From Pseudomonadota bacterium (GTDB taxonomy: Bacteria; Myxococcota_A; UBA796; GCA-2862545), in NCBI GenBank assembly GCA_947490265.1, contig CANLGQ010000008.1, positions 1-36,410 of the forward strand: a stretch of 36,410 bases of DNA. The letters run 5' to 3'. A model generated the notes under the pieces. The model was not told the DNA's origin. It did no database searches and worked only from the letters and a program-made list of their open reading frames with translations. The position numbers were made by a program, and so were the translations under genes. How positions within the stretch are numbered: position 1 is the first letter of the stretch; every line of letters starts with the position of its first letter. Shown one piece after another: positions 26,383 through 35,893 of the stretch.

Positions 26383-29193
26383 ATGCAGGTGCTCGAGCGC
26401 AGAACCTACCTGGGTCCGAATCTTTACGCCTTGTTCCCCGTCATTCGCTGGACGGTGGACCTTGGGGCCTTGGAGGAGTGGCCCAGCGCGAAGATCCCGG
26501 GCTTCGTCGATCGACTCCTCGCGGTCCTTCCGTCCCTGAAGGAGCACACCTGCTCCTACGGCCACCCCGGCGGGTTCGTGAAGCGACTCACCGATCACGG
26601 CGAGGGGACGTGGATGGGTCACGTCCTCGAGCACGTGGCGATCGAGATCCAGAACCTGTGCGGCATCCCGGTCACCTTCGGGAAGACGCGGGGAAATGGG
26701 GAGACTGGGCAGTATTTCGTGGTGTACCAGTACCAGGACCGGTGGGTCGGGGCGGAGGCCGGAGAGCTGGCGCTCAGGCTGCTTCATGCGCTGATTCCAG
26801 CCGAGCTTCACCTCGACTGTCCGGCGGATCCGGCGTTCGACTTCCGGGTGGAGCTCGAGACTCTCATCCTCGAGGCCACCGATCGGGCGTTCGGACCGTC
26901 GACGGCCAGTCTGGTGCGCGCCGCGGAGGAGCGGGACATCCCGTGGATCCGCCTCGGCGAGAGCAGCAGCCTCGTGCAATTCGGCCACGGGCGCTATCAG
27001 CGGCGGATCCAGGCCACCGTCACCAGCGAAACCCGCCACATCGGGGTCGAGGTCGCCTCCGACAAGGAGCTCACGAACCAGATCCTCGGTGACCTGGGCC
27101 TGCCGGTGCCCAAGCAGTTTCGCGCCCGGACGCCTGAACGGGCGATCCAGGCGTTCATCGAGATCGGCGGCGCCGTCGTGGTCAAACCGCTCGACGGGAA
27201 CCACGGGCGGGGGGTGTCCATCGGCCTCACCACGGCCGAACAGGTCCAGGTCGCGTTTCAGGTGGCGAGCGAGATCTCCAGCACCGTCCTCATCGAACAG
27301 ATGATCTCCGGGCACGACTACCGTTTGCTGGTCGTGAACGGCGAGTTGGTCGCTGCCTCGCAGCGCGTTCCCGGCCATGTCGTGGGCGACGGGACGTCGA
27401 ACGTCCTGCAGCTCATCGAACGGGTGAACGCCGATCCGCGTCGCGGCATCGGGCACGAGAAGGTGCTGACCCGGCTCGAGCTTGATCACCAGGCGGTCCG
27501 CCTGCTCTTGGCCGACGGCCTGACGCCGGAGAGCGTGCTCGCCGCGGGGCGGGTGTTTTACCTGCGATCGACGGGCAACCTCTCCACCGGCGGAACGGCG
27601 ATCGACGTCACCGACGTGATCCACCCCGACAACCGCGAGATGGCGGTCCGCGCGGTGAAGGCCATCGGGCTCGACGTGTGCGGGGTCGACTTCCTCACCC
27701 CCGACATCACGCGCTCCTATACCCAGGTGGGAGGCGGGATCTGCGAGGTCAACGCCGCGCCGGGCTTTCGCATGCACGTCGCCCCCTCGGAGGGCCGCCC
27801 GCGCGACGCCGCCGGGGCGGTCATGGACATGCTGTTTCCGCCCGGCCAGCCGACCCGGATCCCGATCGCGGCGATCACGGGGACGAACGGCAAGACCACG
27901 ACGACCCGGATGTTGGCCCATATGTGGAAGATGTCCGGGGCGACGGTCGGCATGACCACGACCGATGGGGTCTACCTCGACGGCCAACGCACGGTCGAAG
28001 GCGACATGACCGGGCCGATCTCCGCGCAGATGGTGTTGCGCGACCCGAGCGTGAGCGTCGCCATCCTCGAGACGGCGCGGGGCGGGCTCCTTCGGTCGGG
28101 CATGGGCTACCGCAAGCCGAACGTGGCCTGCGTGCTGAACGTCACGGCCGATCACCTCGGAATGGGAGGGATCCACACCCTCGAGCAGCTCGCCGAGGTG
28201 AAGCGGATCCCGGTGGAGGCGGCCACCGACTGCGCGGTGTTGAACGCCGACGACGACCTGGTCCTCCGGATGGCCGGGTACACCAACGCGAAACGGGTCT
28301 GCTACGTCACCACCAACCCGAGCCACGCCCTGGTGCGCGAGCACATCCGGGCCGGTGGCATGGCGCTCGCCCTGGAAGGGGGGATCAACGGCCAGATGAT
28401 CGCCATCTACGACCGCGGCCAGCACATTCCGCTCCTCTGGACCCACCTGATCCCGGCGACCCTGGAGGGCCGCGCGATGTTCAACGTCCAGAACGCGATG
28501 TTCGCGAGTGCCATGGCCTACGCCATGGGGATGAAGCTCGACGACATCCGCCACGGGCTCCGCACCTTCGACACGACGTTCTTCCAGGCGCCCGGTCGGA
28601 TGAATGTGTTCGACGAGCTGGGATTCAAGGTGATCCTGGACTACGGCCACAACGAGGCGGCGGTGGATGCGATGTGCTCGCTGGTCGATCGCCTGGTGGA
28701 GTCGGGCGCGGTGAAGGAGGGCGGAAAGCGGGTGGTCGTGGTCGCGGCTCCCGGCGACCGCCGCGAAGAGGATTTCGCGGCGATCGCGCGGCGCTGTGCC
28801 TGGAGCTTCGACCGGTTCTTCGTGCGCGAGGACGACGACCTTCGCGGCCGGGCTCCCGGGGAGATTCCGGAAAAGATGAAAGCGGAGCTCATTGCGGCGG
28901 GGGCCCGCGCGGAGTCGGTTCAGATCCTCCCGAAGGAGCAGGAGTCGGTCGACGCCGCGCTGCAGTCCTGCGCCCAGGGTGACCTGCTGCTGGTCTTCGC
29001 CGACAAGATCAGCCGGAGCTGGAAGCAGATCATCTACTTCGGGCGGCGGGGCGGCGAGCCGAGCGAGGATCGCGCGCCATTTCCCCAACCGGTGCGCGAG
29101 CCGTCCACCGCCGAGCCGGGCTGGGTGCGCGAGCCGGTGGTGCGCGACGAGCGGGGAGTCGTCCTTCAGAAACAGCCCGAGCAGGCTGACTAG
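26383..29193 (+). CDS. cphA: Cyanophycin synthetase
   Basis: RRTYLGPNLYALFPVIRWTVDLGALEEWPS...; ATP-grasp domain; Mur-ligase P-loop AAITGTNGKTTTTRMLAHM. Start ATG 26383, not 25675. Confidence 0.95.
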   Translation: MQVLERRTYLGPNLYALFPVIRWTVDLGALEEWPSAKIPGFVDRLLAVLPSLKEHTCSYGHPGGFVKRLTDHGEGTWMGHVLEHVAIEIQNLCGIPVTFGKTRGNGETGQYFVVYQYQDRWVGAEAGELALRLLHALIPAELHLDCPADPAFDFRVELETLILEATDRAFGPSTASLVRAAEERDIPWIRLGESSSLVQFGHGRYQRRIQATVTSETRHIGVEVASDKELTNQILGDLGLPVPKQFRARTPERAIQAFIEIGGAVVVKPLDGNHGRGVSIGLTTAEQVQVAFQVASEISSTVLIEQMISGHDYRLLVVNGELVAASQRVPGHVVGDGTSNVLQLIERVNADPRRGIGHEKVLTRLELDHQAVRLLLADGLTPESVLAAGRVFYLRSTGNLSTGGTAIDVTDVIHPDNREMAVRAVKAIGLDVCGVDFLTPDITRSYTQVGGGICEVNAAPGFRMHVAPSEGRPRDAAGAVMDMLFPPGQPTRIPIAAITGTNGKTTTTRMLAHMWKMSGATVGMTTTDGVYLDGQRTVEGDMTGPISAQMVLRDPSVSVAILETARGGLLRSGMGYRKPNVACVLNVTADHLGMGGIHTLEQLAEVKRIPVEAATDCAVLNADDDLVLRMAGYTNAKRVCYVTTNPSHALVREHIRAGGMALALEGGINGQMIAIYDRGQHIPLLWTHLIPATLEGRAMFNVQNAMFASAMAYAMGMKLDDIRHGLRTFDTTFFQAPGRMNVFDELGFKVILDYGHNEAAVDAMCSLVDRLVESGAVKEGGKRVVVVAAPGDRREEDFAAIARRCAWSFDRFFVREDDDLRGRAPGEIPEKMKAELIAAGARAESVQILPKEQESVDAALQSCAQGDLLLVFADKISRSWKQIIYFGRRGGEPSEDRAPFPQPVREPSTAEPGWVREPVVRDERGVVLQKQPEQAD

Positions 29194-29456
29194 TCCGAGA
29201 CGCGGCGACGCAGCGCCCGCAACGTTGGTGGGGCTCTCGCCCGACAGGTGGCTGGGCGACGCGCTGGTGCCGTTCGTCAGCGGGCTCGGCACGACGATGC
29301 TTGCGTTGCGGGCTCCGGCGGGCCGGATCCGCACGCACCTAGGTTCACCGCGCCTCGACGTCGCGAGCGGGCTTCGGGTTGCCACCGCGGGTCCGAGGTC
29401 TGCGCCGTTCGGTACGGCGCTCCCCTCCGGCCCCGGCCTGCAGGCTCGGGCGGGGA

Positions 29457-29485
29457 TTGCGTCGTGAAACCCGGGCCGCTAAGCT
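29457..29485 (+). promoter_or_regulatory. Putative promoter for the zinc-ribbon/AgmX-like gene
   Basis: TTGCGT - 17 nt - TAAGCT, about 38 nt before ATG 29523. Confidence 0.35.
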
Positions 29486-29522
29486 TCGCGCGCCCGTGGA
29501 CTCCGCGGGGGAGGCCAGCCCT

Positions 29523-31031
29523 ATGAAGGTCGTGTGCGACAACTGCCGCGCCGTCTACAAGGTGCCGAACGACAAGCTCACGAAGCCGGTCAACAAGGCC
29601 ACCTGCCGATCGTGCGGCCACCGGATGTTGATCCCTCGGGCGCGGCCAGGGGCCGACCCCGACGAGAGAACGCTGGTCACCGCGGTGCCCCCCACCCCGA
29701 TTGGCGCGCCGCCGCGTCCCGAGGATCGCGCCACCACTCCCTTGGAAGACGACCGCGAAGCCACGATTCCAGGACCTTCCGTGCGCGACGATGTGCAGGT
29801 GTTCTCGTCGACCCCGTTGCCCACCTCGCGGGACACGGTTCCCGGAGACCTCGAGGAGCCTGAGAAAACGGGTCCCGGTACCGCCTGGATCCAGCATCCG
29901 GCGAAAGACGACGGCCGATCTACCCTCCCCTCCCAGCCGGCCTCCCGGGCCTCCGGCCCGGTGCCCGTCGGGATCCAGTCGCAGGCTCAGCGCGGACCGG
30001 GTGGCCGAACGCCGATCTCCCCTCCGGGGCGTCAACCTGCGGCGGTTCCCGAAAAGCGCTCGGGTCAGGGCGGTACCCCCGGGCCCGCCCCCGGTCGGAG
30101 CCCGACGCCGGGCCCCGCCCCGGGTCGATCCGGCCCAGTCCCCGGGCATGACCCGTTCTGGGACCTCCTCTGGTCGCTCGCCGGCACCATCGGTGCCCTC
30201 GTCGGAACCTTGCTTCTATCCTCGCTCTCGGTGTTTCAACACTGGGTGGTGCTGTGGGCCGGGCTCCTGCTCGCCTTCGGTGGGTGCGCCACCGCGATCC
30301 TCATCCTCCTCACCTCGCAGCTCGGTCGTCGCCCCGCGTGGACGACCGCCAGCGTGGTCCTCGGGACGGTGATCGCGTTCACGGCGGCGGCCGGTCTCAC
30401 CGGCGCCCAGGTCATCGGAGTGAAGGTGGTGGAAGAGGGGATCGAGGGGATCAACTTTGCTGCGGTGAAGTTCCCCGGGTCCTCGACGGCGCCGTCGCCA
30501 GAACCAGCCGCTGCACCTGCTCCCGTGGTTCAACCCGAGGTGGCCGCCGCACCCGAGCCGCTGCCGGAACCGGCGGTGGAACCCGTCGGCGAGGAGCCGG
30601 TTGCCGACGCCGCCGAGCCGGTGGTCGCGCCGGAGCCGGCGGTCGCGGCCCGACCGACTCCGGGTCCGGCGCCGGAGCCCACCCCCGGACCCGCGCCTGT
30701 CGCTGCGCCGCGGCCGGCTCCGCCCCCACCGCCGCCGCCTGCGCCGGCTCCGGTGGCCGTGAGCTATGAGGTCGTCGACATCCTGCTGCGGAACAACATC
30801 GCCGTGAAACGGTGTTTCGTGCCGCTTGCCCAAGCGGGGGCAATGCCGAAGCGCGTGGATGTGCGCTTCACGTTGGCGACCACCGGCAAGGCGACGGGAA
30901 TCGCGATCGTGGTGCCCACCGACCTGGGTGGGAGCGACTTCGAACGCTGCATGGCGGCCGCAATCGCCGGGATCGAGTTCCCGGCCGGCGGACCGAGCCA
31001 GAAGGTCACCTACCCCTTCCAGCTCCAGTAG
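29523..31031 (+). CDS. Zinc-ribbon protein with Pro-rich linkers, TM helices and AgmX/PglI- or TonB-like C-terminal domain
   Basis: MKVVCDNCRAVYKVPNDKL...CRSCGHRMLIP (MJ0042-type ribbon); two Pro-rich linkers flanking TM helices; C-terminus NNIAVKRCFVPLAQAGAMPKRVDVRFTLATTGKATGIAIV. Confidence 0.8.
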   Translation: MKVVCDNCRAVYKVPNDKLTKPVNKATCRSCGHRMLIPRARPGADPDERTLVTAVPPTPIGAPPRPEDRATTPLEDDREATIPGPSVRDDVQVFSSTPLPTSRDTVPGDLEEPEKTGPGTAWIQHPAKDDGRSTLPSQPASRASGPVPVGIQSQAQRGPGGRTPISPPGRQPAAVPEKRSGQGGTPGPAPGRSPTPGPAPGRSGPVPGHDPFWDLLWSLAGTIGALVGTLLLSSLSVFQHWVVLWAGLLLAFGGCATAILILLTSQLGRRPAWTTASVVLGTVIAFTAAAGLTGAQVIGVKVVEEGIEGINFAAVKFPGSSTAPSPEPAAAPAPVVQPEVAAAPEPLPEPAVEPVGEEPVADAAEPVVAPEPAVAARPTPGPAPEPTPGPAPVAAPRPAPPPPPPPAPAPVAVSYEVVDILLRNNIAVKRCFVPLAQAGAMPKRVDVRFTLATTGKATGIAIVVPTDLGGSDFERCMAAAIAGIEFPAGGPSQKVTYPFQLQ

Positions 31032-32256
31032 GCTGCCAGGCGGCCAGCGCCACGCGTGCCACTTCGATGGCCGAGATCCCGGTCCGCCTGCTGATCTCGA
31101 GCACGTCGTCGGTCTCCGGGGTGGCGTGCCAGGGATCTCCTTCCCGACCCGCCACCTTGATCCGGACGGGGCCCCAGGGAGTCTCGACATTCTCGAGGTG
31201 GCGGTCGAGCAACCGTCGGGTCCAAGGGGACTTCCGGACCCCGATGCTGCTGGTGTGCCGCAGCATCAGGTCCGCGAGTCGATCGGCCTCGCCTGGGCGC
31301 ACCAGCGCGTGCAGGATCACCCCGGGTCGCCCCTTCTTCATCTGAACCGGGACGAACCACACGTCGAGCGCGCCGGCGGCCAACAACCGGTCGGGCACGT
31401 CCGCCAGCGTCACGGACGGCTGATCATCGAGGTTACAGGCAAGCTCCACGACGTCTCCAGTGGAGTCGTCCTCGGCGTCGAGGACCACCACGCGGAGGAG
31501 ATTCGCCACTTCGCGGGGGTCGCGCCGCCCGGCGCCGTGCCCGATGGGGCCCACCACCCCGCTCGGCGGCGGCCCGGGGCGGGCGAGGGCGGCGATCAGG
31601 GCGGCGCCGGTCGGGGTGACCCACTCCCCCGGGAGGGGCGCGGGGAAGACCGGCCACCCGCGCAGGACTTCGAGGGTCGCGGGCGCCGGGAGGGGCAGCG
31701 CGCCGTGGGCCGACGCGATCACCCCGGGGCCGAGCGGCAGTGCGCTGGCAAACAGCTCGTCGACCCCCAGCGACTCCAGCGCCAGGCAGCAGCCCACGAT
31801 GTCGACGATCGCGTCGGTGCTTCCGACTTCGTGGAGGTGGACCTGATCGACTGGCACCCCGTGGAGTCGCGCCTCCGCTTCGGCGAGGCGGCTGTAGGCC
31901 GCGAGCGCCCGGGTGCGAACGCGGGGCGGGAGGGGGGCCTCGGTGATCCGGCGGCGGATCGCCGACCAGTCGCCGTGCGGGTGGTGGACCTGGCCGGCCG
32001 CTCGGACCCCGAAGCCCGGACGCGTCGCCACGGGCATGTAGAGGGAGTCTGCCGGCGCGCCGTCGACCCGAACCTCGGCTCGGATCCCGCGGAAGGCCGC
32101 CCGCTTTACCTCGGTCACGTCGAGCGACCACCCGGTCAAGCCGAGGGCGCCGAGGCCGGCGCGCACCGCCTCGAGGTCGGCCCCGGCGTCGAGCAGCGCG
32201 CCCAGGAGCATGTCGCCCGAGGCCCCCACCTGCGCGTCGATCCAGACGCGCCTCAC
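31006..32256 (-). CDS. larC: LarC, nickel-pincer cofactor biosynthesis protein
   Basis: RRVWIDAQVGASGDMLLGALLDAGADLEAV; HLHEVGSTDAIVDIVG; VVELACNLDDQ. GTG 32256 overlaps larB stop (GTGA). Confidence 0.93.
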   Translation of the reverse strand: MRRVWIDAQVGASGDMLLGALLDAGADLEAVRAGLGALGLTGWSLDVTEVKRAAFRGIRAEVRVDGAPADSLYMPVATRPGFGVRAAGQVHHPHGDWSAIRRRITEAPLPPRVRTRALAAYSRLAEAEARLHGVPVDQVHLHEVGSTDAIVDIVGCCLALESLGVDELFASALPLGPGVIASAHGALPLPAPATLEVLRGWPVFPAPLPGEWVTPTGAALIAALARPGPPPSGVVGPIGHGAGRRDPREVANLLRVVVLDAEDDSTGDVVELACNLDDQPSVTLADVPDRLLAAGALDVWFVPVQMKKGRPGVILHALVRPGEADRLADLMLRHTSSIGVRKSPWTRRLLDRHLENVETPWGPVRIKVAGREGDPWHATPETDDVLEISRRTGISAIEVARVALAAWQPTGAGRGR

Positions 32257-32966
32257 GGCAGCATTCGCGCCGCGGCCAGGGCGGCACCGAAGCCGTTGTC
32301 GATGTTCACCACGACCACCCCCGATGCACAGCTCGTCAGCATTCCCGTCAACGCAGCCCAGCCCCCGAGGGCAGCGCCGTAGCCGATGCTGGTGGGGACG
32401 GCGATCACCGGGGCGCGCACCAGCCCGGCGATGACCGACGGGAGTGCGCCTTCCATCCCGGCAATTGCGATCACGACGTCGGCGGTACGGAGTTGGTCGG
32501 CTCGGGACAGGAGTCGATGGACGCCGGCGACGCCGACGTCCGCGACCTCGGTCGGCGCGAAGCCGAGCCACCGCAGGGTCGCGCAGGCCTCGGCCGCGAT
32601 CGGTGCGTCGGACGAACCCGCGGTACAGACGATCACCCGACCGCTTCGGGCGGCCGGGGCCCAGCCGGGCGGGTCGGCCCGCAAGGTCCGCGCGAGCGGG
32701 TCGTAGTCGGCGTCGGCGATGGGTCCGGGGACGCGCGTGGCGAAGGCAGGGCGGCCCCGAGCGCGAAGCGCGGCGAACAGCGCCTCGAGCTGTTCTGGGG
32801 TTTTTCCGGCGCCGAAGATGACTTCCGGCGCGCCGGTCCGGCTCTCGCGATCGATGTCGAGGCGGGCAAAGCCGAGATCGATCTGCCCAGAGAGGATCTC
32901 GACCGCCGACTCGGGGGTCCGCTCGCCCGAGGCGACCGCGGCGAGGAGCTGCTGGAGCGGGTGCAT
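32253..32966 (-). CDS. larB: LarB, nickel-pincer cofactor biosynthesis carboxylase
   Basis: FARLDIDRESRTGAPEVIFGAGKTPEQL; VIVCTAGSSDAPIAAEACATLRWLG; VIAIAGMEGALPSVIAGLVRAPVIAVPTSIGYGA. ATG 32966. Confidence 0.95.
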   Translation of the reverse strand: MHPLQQLLAAVASGERTPESAVEILSGQIDLGFARLDIDRESRTGAPEVIFGAGKTPEQLEALFAALRARGRPAFATRVPGPIADADYDPLARTLRADPPGWAPAARSGRVIVCTAGSSDAPIAAEACATLRWLGFAPTEVADVGVAGVHRLLSRADQLRTADVVIAIAGMEGALPSVIAGLVRAPVIAVPTSIGYGAALGGWAALTGMLTSCASGVVVVNIDNGFGAALAAARMLP

Positions 32967-33001
32967 GGGTCCTGTTAACGTTCGACCCGGCGGCGCACCG
33001 C

Positions 33002-35422
33002 TCACATCAGGTGGCGCGGATCGACATCCCAGCTCACCCGCACGCCACCGCGGGCCCCCTCGGCGATGCGCCTGGCGCAGCTCGCGAGGAACTGGCGATA
33101 GGGTCCTTGTTGTTCGCCGCGGATCAGGAGCTGGAAGCGCCAGCGGCCGACCAAACGCGGCAGGGCGGCCGGCGCCGGTCCGAGCACCGCTACCCCCGGG
33201 AAAGCGCGCATCTCCGCCCTGAGTACCTTCGCCAGATCGCTGGACGCGCGCTGGGCGGCGGTTCGGTCGACCGCCTCGAGGCGAACCAGACAGAGCCGCG
33301 TGTGGGGCGGCTGCTTCAGCTGAAAGCGCAGGCGCGACTCGGCTTCGAGGAAGGCATCGACGTCGTCGAGGTACTGGAACACCGGGTGGTCGGGCTTCCA
33401 GCTTTGGACGAACACCCGGCCGGGCACCGTGCCGCGGCCGGCCCGCCCCGCGAGCTGAACCAACAGCGCATAGGTGCGCTCGGCTGCGCGGAAGTCGGGC
33501 ATTCGGATCCCGCGATCCGCGGAGATGACGACGGCGGTGTGCACGCCGGGGAAGTCGTGGCCTTTGGCCACGATCTGGGTCCCGACGAGGAGCTGGGTCT
33601 CGCCGGCGCGAAAGCGGTCGAGGAGGTGGGGGATGGCCCCGCGGGCCGCGGTGGTGTCCGCGTCCATCCGGGCTTGCCGCACGTTGGGGAACAGCTCGGC
33701 GAGCTGCTCCTCCACCCGCTCGGTGCCCTTGCCGGTGGCGGCCAGCTCGGGAGCGCGGCAGACCGGGCAAATTGGGGAGCTCGCGACGGCATAGCCGCAA
33801 TAGTGGCACTGGAGTCGCGCCGCCACCTGGTGGAGCGTCATCGCCAGGCCGCAGCTTGGGCACTCGTAGGCAGCGCCGCAGGCGCCGCACTCGACCAACG
33901 TGGCGTATCCCCGCCGATTGTAGAGGACAATCGCTTGTCCGCCGCGATCGAACGTCTCCTGGAGCGCCAGGTGCACCTGTGGCGCCAGAAGGGGCGAAGC
34001 CACCCCCTTCTCCTTGGGGATCACCGAGAGGTCGACCACCTCGACCTTGGGAACCGGCCGCGGGGTCGCCCGCACCGGAAGTCGAAGCAAGGTGTAGCGT
34101 CCCTGCTTCGCGTTCCACCAGGATTCGAGCGAGGGGGTTGCGGTGGCCAGCACCACCACCGCCCGCCGCTGCCGCCCGAGCACCACCGCGAGGTCCCGCG
34201 CGTTGTAGCGAACCCCCTCGTCCTGCTTGTACGAGTCGTCGTGCTCCTCGTCGACGACCACGAGACCGAGATCGCGAAAGGGGGCGAAAAGCGCGGAGCG
34301 TGCCCCGACCGCGACCGTGGCCTCGCCGGCGCGGATCCGGCGCCACTGGGCGAGCCGCTCCACCCCGGTGAGCCCGCTGTGCAGGACGGCGACCGCAGGG
34401 CCGAACCGGGACTTGAACCGGCCGACGAGCTGGGGGGTGAGGCCGATCTCGGGGACGAGCACCAGCACCTGTCGGTCGCGCGCGAGCACCTGCTGGGCGG
34501 CCCCCAGAAACACCTCGGTCTTGCCGGCTCCGGTGACCCCATGCAGGAGGAAGGTGCCTCCCTCCGAAGCCGCGATCGCGGCCAACGCCTCGCGCTGGTC
34601 GGGGTTCAGCGCGGGGGGCGCGCTCGGCACCACGTGGGCATCGTCGAGCGGATCCCGCTTCTCCCGCTCGCCTTCGGCGAGAACGCCGGCCTCCACCAGC
34701 GCTCGGATTGCCGCCCGAGCGGCCTCGCCGTGGCGAGCGAGGACATCGGGCAGGTCGGCGGGTGCCGAGGCGAGCTCGGCGAGCAGCGCGCGCTGGCGGG
34801 TAAAGCGAGGGGGGATGGCCAACAGCGCGCCGGCGAGGGGGATGGCGAGGGCCAGGGTCTTGACCTGGGAGCGGGTCTCCGCGATCTCGCGATCCGCCGG
34901 TCGGATCCACCCCCGCCGGACCGCTGTGGCGATCCCGCGCTCGGCGTCGTCGGCCCCGATCTCAGCCTTCAACCGCTTGACCAGGCCCCGCCGGGTGAGG
35001 CCGGGCCGCGAGATGACCTCCCGAAGCACGCTCGCCGTCGCCCCCTCGGCCGACTGGTCGGCGAGGGCCAACGCCCCCCCGTCGGTCGGCTCGAAGACGT
35101 GGACGACCTTCGCCCGGAGCTGGCCGGGGAGGGCGGTCGCGATCACTTCCCCGAGCGACGCGAGGTAGTAGTCAGCGATCCAGCGGAAGAAATCGAGCTG
35201 CTGGGCATCGAAGGCCGGGATCGGGTCGAGCACCCGGGAGAGGGGCTTGATCTTCTCTGGCGCGATCCCCGGAGCGTCGGTCGTTCCGACGATGTAGCCC
35301 GTTTCTCCCAAGTTTCCGAGTGGCACCAGGACGACGTGTCCGAGGCGGACCTCCACATGGGCTGGGATCGCGTAGGTGAGCGGGGTGGCGAACGGCCGCG
35401 CGATCGCGACCTGTGCGTACAA
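33002..35422 (-). CDS. priA: Primosomal protein N' (PriA helicase)
   Basis: LLHGVTGAGKTEVFL, VVDEEHDDSYKQDEGVRYNARDLAV, eight-Cys zinc region CGACGAAYECPSCG...CHYCG...CPVC. Probable TTG start at 35422. Confidence 0.95.
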   Translation of the reverse strand: MYAQVAIARPFATPLTYAIPAHVEVRLGHVVLVPLGNLGETGYIVGTTDAPGIAPEKIKPLSRVLDPIPAFDAQQLDFFRWIADYYLASLGEVIATALPGQLRAKVVHVFEPTDGGALALADQSAEGATASVLREVISRPGLTRRGLVKRLKAEIGADDAERGIATAVRRGWIRPADREIAETRSQVKTLALAIPLAGALLAIPPRFTRQRALLAELASAPADLPDVLARHGEAARAAIRALVEAGVLAEGEREKRDPLDDAHVVPSAPPALNPDQREALAAIAASEGGTFLLHGVTGAGKTEVFLGAAQQVLARDRQVLVLVPEIGLTPQLVGRFKSRFGPAVAVLHSGLTGVERLAQWRRIRAGEATVAVGARSALFAPFRDLGLVVVDEEHDDSYKQDEGVRYNARDLAVVLGRQRRAVVVLATATPSLESWWNAKQGRYTLLRLPVRATPRPVPKVEVVDLSVIPKEKGVASPLLAPQVHLALQETFDRGGQAIVLYNRRGYATLVECGACGAAYECPSCGLAMTLHQVAARLQCHYCGYAVASSPICPVCRAPELAATGKGTERVEEQLAELFPNVRQARMDADTTAARGAIPHLLDRFRAGETQLLVGTQIVAKGHDFPGVHTAVVISADRGIRMPDFRAAERTYALLVQLAGRAGRGTVPGRVFVQSWKPDHPVFQYLDDVDAFLEAESRLRFQLKQPPHTRLCLVRLEAVDRTAAQRASSDLAKVLRAEMRAFPGVAVLGPAPAALPRLVGRWRFQLLIRGEQQGPYRQFLASCARRIAEGARGGVRVSWDVDPRHLM

Positions 35423-35424
35423 CG

Positions 35425-35805
35425 CTATTCGAACTGGGTGAAGCGCTGGGTCGTGCCGCGCTCCTTCTGCTCCGCCTCGGTCTTGCAATCGATGCAATGG
35501 GTGGCCATCGGGCGCGCCATCAGCCGCTTCTCCAGGATCTCCTCTCCGCACGCGATGCAAAGGCCATACTCGCCGTTGTCCACGCGCTGGAGCGCCGAGC
35601 GGATCTCCTTTACGAGCGCCAGATCGTGCTCGTGCATCCGAAGCGTGAACTCGCGCGACGACTCCTCGCTGGCGATGTCCACCGCGTCAGCGAGCGGCTC
35701 CCGTTCCTGCACCAGCCCGCCGATCGCCTGTCCGGCGCCAACTTGGAGCGCCGTCAAGCGATTCAGGAGGAGCTTTCGGAACATATCGAGCCGCTCTGCA
35801 TCCAT
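35425..35805 (-). CDS. DksA/TraR-family C4 zinc-finger protein
   Basis: ALQRVDNGEYGLCIACGEEILEKRLMARPMATHCIDCKTEAE. Confidence 0.92.
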   Translation of the reverse strand: MDAERLDMFRKLLLNRLTALQVGAGQAIGGLVQEREPLADAVDIASEESSREFTLRMHEHDLALVKEIRSALQRVDNGEYGLCIACGEEILEKRLMARPMATHCIDCKTEAEQKERGTTQRFTQFE

Positions 35806-35893
35806 CTGATCCTCCGCGTTAGGCCCGGGGTTGCGCGCACCGCCACCGGGTCGTAGTTGGGAAAGCCGCGCAAGCTACTCCGCCACGCCGGCG

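Noticed and set aside
26341-29385. 1014-aa minus-strand ORF antisense to cphA
   Set aside because: Composition (His/Arg/Asp/Gly/Pro-rich) is typical of antisense shadow ORFs in high-GC DNA; the plus strand encodes clear cyanophycin synthetase.
30480-30770. GC-rich repetitive stretch as a non-coding repeat
   Set aside because: Explained by the Pro/Ala/Glu-rich linker of the AgmX-like protein.
31006-32256. Programmed frameshift in larC
   Set aside because: The reading frame is continuous from GTG 32256 to the stop at 31006, so no frameshift is needed.
32253-34910. 885-aa minus-strand ORF as one protein
   Set aside because: Only the C-terminal part (from ATG 32966) is real LarB; the N-terminal portion is out-of-frame PriA sequence.
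33011-35809. 932-aa plus-strand ORF antisense to priA and the DksA-like gene
   Set aside because: Shadow ORF; the minus strand has intact PriA and DksA/TraR motifs.
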